A stretch of 28,320 nt of DNA from CAYYNP01 sp964472545 (GTDB taxonomy: Bacteria > Planctomycetota > Planctomycetia > Pirellulales > Thermoguttaceae). The notes beneath the pieces are model-generated. The model did no database searches. It had not been told where the DNA came from and was given only the letters and a program-made list of their open reading frames with translations. The stretch is from assembly GCA_964472545.1 (NCBI GenBank), contig CAYYNP010000110.1:1-28320 (forward strand), in the 5' to 3' direction. Positions 6,980 through 14,220 of the stretch are shown piece by piece (within the stretch, counting starts at the first letter, position 1; each line of letters begins with the position of its first letter). A program made the translations under genes and the position numbers.

Positions 6980-8368
6980 ATGAAGAAACGTACCCAGACC
7001 CGACGCACGTTCCTCAAGCGGGCAGCCGTTGCCGCGCCGTTGGTGCTTTCGGCCGAAACGCTCGCACGGGGGGCCGCCGTCTCGCCGAACGAAAAAGTCA
7101 ACATCGGGCTGATCGGCTGCGGCAACCGGTGCCGGGCCGTGGTCGGCGGCGGCATGGCGTATCCGGAGTTTCAGATGGTCGCCGTGGCCGATTGCTTCGA
7201 GCCGCAAACCCGCAATATCCTCAACCAATATAAAGCCGACTGGAACGCCTACACCGACTTCCGCAAGATGATCGAGAAGGAGAACCTCGACGGCGTGGCG
7301 ATCGAGACCACCACGCACGCCCGGGCGTGGATCGCGGTGCAGGTGTTGCAGATGGGCGTCGATGCCTACATCGAGAAGCCGATGTGTTTGACGATTGAAG
7401 AAGGCCGGGCGATGGTCGCCGCCGCGAAGAAACACAGGTGCATTACGCAGATCGGCACGCAGCAGCGATCGATCCCGCTGAACAACTACGCCTGCGATCT
7501 GATCCAGAAGGGCGCCATCGGCCGGGTCAAGGTCGTGTTGGCCCCGAACTTCATCGGCCCGGACCCCTGGGTCGATCAACCGGCCCAGCCGATGCCCGAG
7601 GGTGGGCCGGACGGTTGGTGGGACGTGTGGACCAACGCGGCCCCGATGCGGCCCTATCACCGCTCGATCCACCGCGGTTGGAGCCGATGGGCCGATTACG
7701 ACGCCGGCGGACGTTGCTTCGGCGTTTCCGGCTGGGGGACACACTCTTACGATCAAGCGCAACGGGCCATCGGCACCGACGACACCGGACCGGTCGAGAT
7801 CCTGCTCGAAGAGCCGGTCACGATCATGGACACCGGTAAGTTCGAACAGCGCGAAATCAGTGACGACGAAACCGGCCGACGCTACTACGGCATGGCACGG
7901 TTGGTCGGCCCCCGGGCGAAGGTTCGCATGTGGTACGCCAACGGCGTCGAGTTGCGTTGCCATCTCGACGGCGACCGCGGGCCGGGGCTCGGCTGCATCG
8001 TGGTCGGCGAAAACGGCAAGATCGAGGTCAACCGCGACAAGATCACCTCGAACCCCCGTGAACTGCTCACCGGCGAAGACCGCCCGAAGTCGCTCGCCGA
8101 GCAGGGCATCGCCGAAACGGCCCCCCACGTGAAGAACTTCATCGACTGTATCAAGACCCGCAAGCCGGCCACCGCCGACGTGGCCTACGGCCATCGGGCC
8201 ACCACGATCTGCAATCTGGTGAACATCGTTCGCGAGGTCGGGCTGGTCGGCAAGAAACTGGAGTTCGATCCCCAGGCCGAGCGTTTCACCAACTGCGACG
8301 AGGCCAACCAGAATCGCTGGATGACCCGGCCGCGGCGGAAGGGATACGAGATTCCGGCGATCGGGTGA
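6980..8368 (+). CDS. Tat-exported Gfo/Idh/MocA family oxidoreductase (second copy)
   Basis: The 462-aa product is a paralogue of the protein at 1705. It starts with a twin-arginine signal (TRRTFLKRAA at residues 7-16). The Rossmann loop LIGCGNRCRA lies at 44-53, EKP at 132-134, and G-W-G-T-H-S-Y-D places the presumed catalytic His at 255 and Asp at 258. It is 38 residues longer than the first copy, mainly from a segment around residues 270-310. The C-terminus (CDEAN...RPRRKGYEIP) repeats the signature of the first copy. GGAG about 7 nt before the ATG supports the start. Its stop codon overlaps the GTG of the next gene in a GTGA arrangement, so the two are probably translationally coupled. The substrate is unknown. 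Confidence 0.93.
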   Translation: MKKRTQTRRTFLKRAAVAAPLVLSAETLARGAAVSPNEKVNIGLIGCGNRCRAVVGGGMAYPEFQMVAVADCFEPQTRNILNQYKADWNAYTDFRKMIEKENLDGVAIETTTHARAWIAVQVLQMGVDAYIEKPMCLTIEEGRAMVAAAKKHRCITQIGTQQRSIPLNNYACDLIQKGAIGRVKVVLAPNFIGPDPWVDQPAQPMPEGGPDGWWDVWTNAAPMRPYHRSIHRGWSRWADYDAGGRCFGVSGWGTHSYDQAQRAIGTDDTGPVEILLEEPVTIMDTGKFEQREISDDETGRRYYGMARLVGPRAKVRMWYANGVELRCHLDGDRGPGLGCIVVGENGKIEVNRDKITSNPRELLTGEDRPKSLAEQGIAETAPHVKNFIDCIKTRKPATADVAYGHRATTICNLVNIVREVGLVGKKLEFDPQAERFTNCDEANQNRWMTRPRRKGYEIPAIG

Positions 8369-8848
8369 GACGTCTTCCGCAGAGTGTAGTAACGACGGCT
8401 GGGAGAACCGCGGCGCGTGGGCTCGTTGCGGTTCTCTTGGCGGTGGCCGTCTTCTGGCCGCACCAGGGCCTTTCCGACCCCGGTGAATCAAGAGCCGAGC
8501 AGCCGCCGCGCGCCGACCGCAAGACGGCGCCGGCGCTGAAGCAGGCGCCCGTCGACTTCAACCACCCGCCGCGGGATTACGTACCCCGCGAACTGCACGG
8601 TTGGACCGTGCTCGTCGAGAAGCAACTGGCCGATGAGGCACTGCAACTGTCGAAGACCGTGTTGGCGAGGCTGGAGTCGAAACTCGCCGAGATGGCCGAC
8701 ACGCTGCCGGCGGCTGCCTTGCCGGACCTGCGCGAGGTGAAGATCTTCGTGATGTACGGCCCGAAGGCGACCGCCGGCGGCCGCACCAACGGGCTGGAGT
8801 ACTTCCAGGCGATAGCCCCGAGGCATCACGACTGGCTCGATCCGCGGA
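8365..8848 (+). CDS. Secreted protein of unknown function, 3' end lost in the assembly gap
   Basis: About 161 residues remain. A basic start and hydrophobic core (about residues 15-33) form a signal peptide. The mature part contains ELHGWTVLVEKQL, a helical region, LPDLREVKIFVMYGP and GLEYFQAIAPRHHDWLDPR. I associate this pattern with a planctomycete/verrucomicrobial secreted family whose next segment usually holds an HExxH-type motif. That part would fall in the gap, so a metallopeptidase role is inference only. The GTG start overlaps the upstream stop by 4 nt; no ATG alternative preserves the signal peptide. The frame that stays open beyond the gap belongs to a different gene. Confidence 0.65.
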
Positions 8849-8948
8849 NNNNNNNNNNNNNNNNNNNNNNNNNNNNNNNNNNNNNNNNNNNNNNNNNNNN
8901 NNNNNNNNNNNNNNNNNNNNNNNNNNNNNNNNNNNNNNNNNNNNNNNN
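8849..8948. other. Assembly gap (100 N)
   Basis: Exactly 100 consecutive N, the usual placeholder for a scaffold join of unknown length. It removes the end of the secreted protein gene at 8365 and the start of the ornithine cyclodeaminase-family gene. Other genes could be missing here. Confidence 0.99.
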
Positions 8949-9892
8949 GAGCCTTGCCAATGTCGGCCGCGATCGAGGCGATGCGCGACGCATTTGCCCA
9001 GCTTTCCGAGGGACGCGTCAAGCTGCCGATGCGACAGTGCCTACAGGCCAAGGACGATCAAGGCGTCGATCTGTTCATGCCCTGTTACTCGGCCTCCTCG
9101 GGCGTGTTTTCCCTAAAAACAGTCACCGTCTTTCCCGGCAACCCCCGGCAGGGGCTTCCCACGATCCAGGCGCTGGTGATTCTCACCGACGGTGCCACGG
9201 GTTCACACTTGGCGATACTCGACGGAGCCAGCATCACTGCCCTGCGAACCGGCGCCGCATCGGGGCTGGCCACCGATCTGCTGGCTCGGGCCGATGCGTC
9301 GGCCGCGGCCGTGTTCGGCGCGGGCGTGCAGTCGCGCACACAATTGGAGGCGGTCTGCTGCGTACGGCCGATCCGCCGGGTGAGCGTCTTCGACACCGAC
9401 CGGGACGCCGCAAAGCGATTTGCCGCAGAGATGACCGGTGCTCTCGGTTTGCCGGTCTCGGCGGCCGAAGATCCGTCGCACAACGTCGCCGAAGCCGACG
9501 TCGTCTGCACGGCCACCTCGTCGCCGGTGCCGGTGCTTCCGGACGATGCCCTGCGGCCGGGCGTACACGTCAACGCCGTCGGCGCCTTCCACCCCGACAC
9601 GGCCGAGATCCCCGCCGCCACGGTCTGCCGAGCCCGCGTGGTGGTCGACCATTTCGAATCGGCACTGGAGGAAGCCGGCGACCTGCTGCAACCCTTGCGC
9701 CAGGGCCTGATCGAGCAGGATCACTTCCGCACCGAACTCGGCGACGTCGTGCTCGACCGGGCTCCGGGCCGCAGCGGCGAGGATGAAGTCACGCTCTTCA
9801 AGTCCGTCGGCATCGCTATCCAGGACCTAGCGGCCGCCGCGGCCGTACTCGACAACGCACGCCGGCTCGGTTTGGGCGTTTCGCTGTCGTAG
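8949..9892 (+). CDS. Ornithine cyclodeaminase/mu-crystallin family protein, 5' truncated
   Basis: About 314 residues are present; the true start is in the gap, and only around 10 residues seem missing because the visible sequence begins ALPMSAAIEAMRDAF, close to the family N-terminus. The family cofactor and substrate segments are intact: R-x-x-x-x-L-P near the start, LDGASITALRTGAASGLA, then the Rossmann loop VFGAGVQSRTQ. In true ornithine cyclodeaminases an Asp follows V-G-A/G; here the segment is NAVGAFHPDTAEIP, with Phe. That resembles the ketimine reductase, mu-crystallin and amino-acid dehydrogenase branch. The likely role is an NAD(P)H-dependent reaction on a cyclic imine or amino acid in the cytoplasm, with uncertain substrate. 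A TTG codon at 8954 is unlikely to be the real start. Confidence 0.88.
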
Positions 9893-9901
9893 CTCGTCCG
9901 G

Positions 9902-9931
9902 TTGACGGCGCGAGAGGTTGAGGCGTAGACT
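9902..9931 (+). promoter_or_regulatory. Putative sigma70-like promoter for the beta-propeller gene
   Basis: TTGACG (9902-9907, five of six consensus bases) and TAGACT (9926-9931, four of six) are separated by 18 nt. Transcription would start near 9938, giving a leader of about 58 nt before the ATG at 9996. The position directly after the preceding stop codon fits an independent transcription unit. Confidence 0.45.
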
Positions 9932-9995
9932 GGCGTCGTGTCAATGTCGTGTTGAAGGCCACCGCGCGTGTTGTGCGGTCAAGGGAGACACGTCG

Positions 9996-12929
9996 ATGTT
10001 CAACCGTGCCAGCGTCTCGATCGTCTGGTTGCTGGCCGCTGCCTCGGTCGCTTCCGGGGCCGCGGCAAACGTCGAGTATTCGCTCCAGCGGCCGGGGTAC
10101 GTGTCCGTGGCCGTTTACGATTCCACGGGGCGCTTGGTGCGGACGCTGCTGCGCGGGCAGAAGCGGCCGCCAGGCAGTCACGCTGTCGCCTGGGATGGGC
10201 TGAATCAGTCGGGACGCCCCGTGCCGCGCGGCACGTACGGATGGCGGCTACTGCAAACGCCCGGCTTCACGGCCGCCTACCAACTAACCGTGGGGACCAA
10301 CCCGAAGCCCGATGAATGGGCTCGCTGGACGGGCAACCATACCGGCGTTACGGGCGTCACGGTTGGCCCGATGGTGCTCGGCGACGACGAGACGCGCCGC
10401 AAAGCCCCGCCGCTGGTGATGTATCTTTCCGGCGCTGGTAGCGAGGTGCTGCCGGGCACGGTGGTCCAAACGCTCGACGGAAAGCGAATCCTGCACTACG
10501 ACCTCGGCAAGGGTGGCCACAGCATCGCCGTTGGCACTGCCGGCGGCGGGCATTACTACCGATATCATCGACGGCTGGGGACGATCAACTTTCCCGATGA
10601 AACCTCCGCCCGCGGCAGAGGCGTGCGCTTCGACGGCGAACGGCCGCTCGACGTCGACGTACACGGGAGCAGCGTGGTGGCGGTCTACCCGGAACACGGC
10701 GCCGTGCGTTGGCTTGATCCCAAGTCCGGCGCACCGTTGCGAACGATCAACCTGTCGGACGCTCGGGCGGTCGCAGTGTCTTCAGACGAGAGCCTGTACG
10801 TCGCCACCTCCGGGCGGATTGTCCACGTGGCACGCGACGGCACGAACCCACGAGTTTTCGCCGACGGCCTTACCGACCCGCAGCGAGTCGACTACGAACA
10901 CGCCAGTGGCGAGCTGGTCGTATTCGAGGGCGGCGAGAGCCGCCAGGTCAAACGCTTTGGCCCGGACGGAAAGCTCTTGAAAGTGTACGGCAGACGAGGC
11001 GGCCGGCCGACCCAAGGCGTCTATCGCCAGCGGACCAGTTTCGCCGAAGTCTCCGACCTTGCCGCCGACGAACAGGGTGGGTTCATCATCAGCGAGGCCC
11101 ACATGGCCCCGCGGCGCGTGACCCATTTCGATCGCAACGGGGCGATTCTCGACGAATGGTACGGCGGGTTGGCATTCTTCGCGCACGCCGAGTTCGACCC
11201 GGCCGACCCGTCGCAACTCTGGGTCACCTGCGACAAGATCACCGGCTGGATGATGAAGGTGCAGGTCGATTACCGGAAGAAATCGTGGCGGCCGGCGGAA
11301 GTCTATCAGACCCGAGGCATGGCGGCCGGATTGATGACGGGGCCTTCCACCGAAGGTCTGCGGCCGCGGCGGATCGACGGCCGGCTCTATCTGGTCGACC
11401 CCGGCAAGCCCGAGATCTTCCGCGTCGATGAAGCCGGCCATCGTTTGCTGCCGGTTTCGGCGATCGGCGTCAACGTGCCGTCTCGCTGGGAGTTGCAGCC
11501 GGACGTCGTCAGGCCGCTCTTCGAGTTCGACAACCCGAGAAAGGCCAAACTCAACTCGTACATCTGGACCGACCGCAACGGCAACGGCATGCCGGAGCGC
11601 GAGGAGTTTCGCCTGTTCGCGTGGAAGCGGCAGGCAGCGGGTTTTGCGGACGCCGATTTGGACTATTACTTCTTCTCGGCGGACGGCAGCGTGCGGAAAC
11701 TTGCTCGAACGGGATTCAACGCTTGCGGCGCCCCGCTCTATGGGAGCCTTGATGCGATGGAAGAGGTGGCGCTGGAATTCCCCGCCGGCGCCCCACGCGC
11801 CGGCGGCTATGGCGTGCGGCCTCCGTTTGCCCGGCGAGATTCCCAGGGGAACTTCTACGCCGTCGGCAGCAGCAAGGAAGACCGGCAGGGCGTTTTGTGG
11901 CCGGGCGACGTGCAAGGCAGTGCTCGACTCTTCAAGTGGACCGCCGACGGCTCGCTCGTCTGGATGGTCGGCCAGCACGCGGTGACCCGACCCAATCCGC
12001 CCGGTCAATTGCACTCGCCGGCACAGGTTATCGGGAGTCCACACAACTGCACGGTGGTCGCCGACCGGATCGTGCAGCCGGCCGTGGTCTGGGACGAGTA
12101 TGGGCTGTACGCCGGCCGGTTCTTCGACCACTGCGCCGACGACGGCCTGCCGGTGGAACTCTATTGCTGGCACAAACCGCCGCCGGGCGTCGAACCCAGC
12201 GGCCACTTTCCCCGCGGCGCCGTCAACTACGACATGCTGGCCGCGGGTGCCATGCACCAACTCGACGACGACACGGTGCTCTTCGCTGCCAACGGATGGA
12301 ACAACGTCCGCCTCTATCGAGTTTCCGGTTTCGCCGGTTGGCGGCGTCAACTGGGCAACCTCGAGTTGCTTCGAACGCCTCCGTCAGCCACCGGCACCGG
12401 AGCGGGCCTTCGAGGCTGCTATTACCAAGGCAAGATCGGCCACCCGCCCGAGCAGTGGTTCAACTCGGAGCCGAAACTCACTCGAATCGACCGCCAAATC
12501 GCCTTCAATTGGTCGGGCCAGGCCAAGCCGCAGCCGATGCTCGAAGTTCCCCCGCCGCTGTCGGCGGAGAGATTCGCCGTCCGCTGGGAAGGTCGCGTGG
12601 AAGCGGAATTCACCGAGGCGTATCGTTTCACAACGCAGAACAACGACGGCATCCGCGTGTGGCTCGACGGCAAGCTGATCGTCGACGACTGGAACGACTT
12701 CCAAAGCGGACTGCTGTATCAGTACACCTACAATTCCAGAATGGATCAGAACCTCAGCACGTGGATCCCGTTGAGCGCCGGCCGGAAGTACGCTCTGCGC
12801 GTGGAGTATTACGAGAACGCCAAGTTTCAGGACCGGCCGTTGCCGCAATGCCATCTGATGTGGGAATCGGCGATCACGCGACAGCGACAGCACATTCCAT
12901 CCAGGTTCCTGTATCCTCTTCACGACTGA
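9996..12929 (+). CDS. Large secreted protein: FlgD-type Ig, beta-propeller and PA14 domains
   Basis: The 977-aa product begins with a signal peptide (residues 1-24). Residues about 28-90 match the FlgD-type Ig-like fold (SVAVYDSTGRLVRTL... AWDGLNQSGRPVPRGTY). The central 100-760 region has repeated blade-like segments (YVATSGRIVHVARDG, QVKRFGPDGKLLKVYG, GGFIISEAH) typical of NHL/SMP-30-like propellers. A DRNGNGMPEREEF loop near residues 525-537 resembles a calcium-binding EF-hand loop. Residues about 801-977 form a PA14-like carbohydrate-binding domain (GLRGCYYQGK... TTQNNDGIRVWLDGKLIVDDW). This suggests extracellular polymer binding; no catalytic motif is evident. The start at 9996 is preceded by AAGGGAGA about 7 nt upstream and begins the signal peptide; an in-frame start at 9918 would bury it. 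Confidence 0.85.
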   Translation: MFNRASVSIVWLLAAASVASGAAANVEYSLQRPGYVSVAVYDSTGRLVRTLLRGQKRPPGSHAVAWDGLNQSGRPVPRGTYGWRLLQTPGFTAAYQLTVGTNPKPDEWARWTGNHTGVTGVTVGPMVLGDDETRRKAPPLVMYLSGAGSEVLPGTVVQTLDGKRILHYDLGKGGHSIAVGTAGGGHYYRYHRRLGTINFPDETSARGRGVRFDGERPLDVDVHGSSVVAVYPEHGAVRWLDPKSGAPLRTINLSDARAVAVSSDESLYVATSGRIVHVARDGTNPRVFADGLTDPQRVDYEHASGELVVFEGGESRQVKRFGPDGKLLKVYGRRGGRPTQGVYRQRTSFAEVSDLAADEQGGFIISEAHMAPRRVTHFDRNGAILDEWYGGLAFFAHAEFDPADPSQLWVTCDKITGWMMKVQVDYRKKSWRPAEVYQTRGMAAGLMTGPSTEGLRPRRIDGRLYLVDPGKPEIFRVDEAGHRLLPVSAIGVNVPSRWELQPDVVRPLFEFDNPRKAKLNSYIWTDRNGNGMPEREEFRLFAWKRQAAGFADADLDYYFFSADGSVRKLARTGFNACGAPLYGSLDAMEEVALEFPAGAPRAGGYGVRPPFARRDSQGNFYAVGSSKEDRQGVLWPGDVQGSARLFKWTADGSLVWMVGQHAVTRPNPPGQLHSPAQVIGSPHNCTVVADRIVQPAVVWDEYGLYAGRFFDHCADDGLPVELYCWHKPPPGVEPSGHFPRGAVNYDMLAAGAMHQLDDDTVLFAANGWNNVRLYRVSGFAGWRRQLGNLELLRTPPSATGTGAGLRGCYYQGKIGHPPEQWFNSEPKLTRIDRQIAFNWSGQAKPQPMLEVPPPLSAERFAVRWEGRVEAEFTEAYRFTTQNNDGIRVWLDGKLIVDDWNDFQSGLLYQYTYNSRMDQNLSTWIPLSAGRKYALRVEYYENAKFQDRPLPQCHLMWESAITRQRQHIPSRFLYPLHD

Positions 12930-12954
12930 CCTGGCCGCAGCCGTCGGGACAAGC

Positions 12955-12982
12955 TTGCAATTCCCTCCGGGTGTACGATAAT
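12955..12982 (+). promoter_or_regulatory. Putative sigma70-like promoter for the nucleoside hydrolase gene
   Basis: TTGCAA (12955-12960, four of six) and GATAAT (12977-12982, five of six) are 16 nt apart, in the 125-bp spacer after the propeller gene. The predicted transcript would have a leader of about 65 nt ending in the strong GGGAGGAAT ribosome binding site at 13042-13050. Confidence 0.45.
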
Positions 12983-13054
12983 GGGGCAAGGTCTGTCCGG
13001 CGAGGGTCGGGCGGAGGTGTCGGAGATGATTCGATCTGCTCGGGAGGAATTGCC

Positions 13055-14056
13055 ATGAAGTGTCGAGTTGCCTGTTGTCTTGCCGTAGCGTTGTCGTGGG
13101 CTGGCGCCGGGAGCTTTCCGGCGACGGCGGCCGAGAAGAAGATCGCCGAGGGGAGGATTCCCGTCATCTTCGATACGGATATCGGCGACGACATCGACGA
13201 CACCTGGGCGTTGTGCATGCTGCTGAAGAGTCCGCAGTTGGACGTCAAGCTGGTGACCACGAGCTGCCTGAAGCCGGCAGCCCGGGGCAAGATCGTGGCC
13301 AAGATGCTCACCGTCGCCGGACGCACCGATATTCCGGTCGGGCTGGGCCCCGGCGGCGAAGGAGGCACGCGGCAAGACGCCTGGACGGCCGATTTCAAGC
13401 TCAGCCAATACCGCGGCACCGTCCACCGCGACGGCGTGCAGGCGATTATCGACACGATCCACGGTAGCCGCGAGCCGATCACCGTGGTGGCGGTTGGTCC
13501 GGTGCAGACGTTCAGCGCGGCATTGAAGAAAGACCCCAGCATCGCCGCGAAGGCCCATTTCGTGGGCATGCACGGCAGCGTCTACAAGGGCTACGGCGGC
13601 AGCAGCAAGATCTCGGCGGAATACAACGTGCGGCGCGACGCCGGGGCATGCCGCCGCGTGCTCTCGGCGCCGTGGAAGACGACCACGATTACGCCGCTGG
13701 ACACTTGCGGCATCGTACACCTCGAAGGCCGTCACTTCGCCGCGCTCAAGAAGAGCAAGGACCCCGTCGTGCAGGCGCTGCTGGAGAACTATCGGATTTG
13801 GGCCAAGAAGGCGACCGTCGAGGAACTCATCCGCAGCAGCACGCTGTTCGACACCGTGGCCATCTACCTGGCCTATCCGGGCGGGAGCGAGTTGACGAAA
13901 CTCGAGCCGCTTTCGATCGTGGTCACCGACGACGGCTTCACGCGGATCGATCCGGCCGGGGCCAAGATGTCGGTGGCTACGCAGTGGAAGAGCCTCGACG
14001 GATATCGCGATTTGCTCACCAAGGTGCTGCTCTCGCCGGTGGTCAAGGGACGTTAG
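13055..14056 (+). CDS. Exported nucleoside hydrolase (IUNH family)
   Basis: The 333-aa product has the family calcium-binding signature D40-T-D-I-G-D-D-I-D-D49, preceded by an N-terminal signal peptide (residues 1-26). Further family segments are VVAVGPVQTFSAAL (about 149-162) and AEYNVRRDAGACRRVL, equivalent to the E-x-N-x-x-x-D region, followed by TITPLDTCG. Family enzymes split the N-glycosidic bond of ribonucleosides to base and ribose; export suggests scavenging of nucleosides outside the cytoplasm. The length fits the family. GGGAGGAAT lies about 5 nt before the ATG, and the signal peptide begins there. The same frame is open from 11897, but that extension overlaps the propeller gene and is not coding. 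Confidence 0.93.
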   Translation: MKCRVACCLAVALSWAGAGSFPATAAEKKIAEGRIPVIFDTDIGDDIDDTWALCMLLKSPQLDVKLVTTSCLKPAARGKIVAKMLTVAGRTDIPVGLGPGGEGGTRQDAWTADFKLSQYRGTVHRDGVQAIIDTIHGSREPITVVAVGPVQTFSAALKKDPSIAAKAHFVGMHGSVYKGYGGSSKISAEYNVRRDAGACRRVLSAPWKTTTITPLDTCGIVHLEGRHFAALKKSKDPVVQALLENYRIWAKKATVEELIRSSTLFDTVAIYLAYPGGSELTKLEPLSIVVTDDGFTRIDPAGAKMSVATQWKSLDGYRDLLTKVLLSPVVKGR

Positions 14057-14084
14057 GCCGCGTAGCTCAGCGCATTCAACTTGT

Positions 14085-14123
14085 GGGTGGCTGGGGCACC
14101 GCTGCGCTTTGCCCCAGCCACCC
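14085..14123. repeat. 13-bp perfect hairpin between convergent genes
   Basis: GGGTGGCTGGGGC (14085-14097) pairs perfectly with 14111-14123 around a 13-nt loop; one more A-T pair extends it. It lies just after the nucleoside hydrolase stop and could act as a terminator, although neither strand has a T-run after the stem. Partial matches occur at 4900-4909 (GGGTGGCTGG) and 55-66 (CCCCAGCCACCC), hinting at a dispersed repeat. Confidence 0.75.
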
Positions 14124-14154
14124 GACGAACGGGAAATGGCGGACGGCGTGTCCG

Positions 14155-14220
14155 GTAGCCGAAGTCGCCAGACTTTGGACAGCAGTACGCAGAATGCCAA
14201 ATTCTGGCGAATTCGGCTAC
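14155..14220. repeat. REPIN-like palindromic doublet, family C, overlapping a stop codon
   Basis: Arms 14155-14178 and 14197-14220 are inverted copies matching at 22 of 24 positions, with an 18-nt spacer. Each arm folds into an 8-bp hairpin with a GCCA loop (14159-14166 with 14171-14178, and the inverse at 14197-14216). The only two differences, G14164/A14211 and C14173/T14202, are base-paired partners within the small hairpins (G-C on the left, T-A on the right). The right arm covers the stop codon (14217-14219) of the giant lamin-tail protein gene. Confidence 0.85.

Noticed and set aside
8949..9786. Apparent continuation of the secreted protein across the N run
   Set aside because: The frame after the gap is a shadow of the ornithine cyclodeaminase-family gene and is arginine/glycine-rich nonsense; the 100 N carry no frame information.
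11897..13054. 5' extension of the nucleoside hydrolase frame
   Set aside because: It overlaps the propeller/PA14 gene in another frame and is arginine-rich; the signal peptide and strong ribosome binding site place the start at 13055.
14057..14100. GCGTAGCTCAG, which resembles the 5' part of a tRNA
   Set aside because: No T-loop motif or matching acceptor stem follows; the sequence runs into the 13-bp hairpin.
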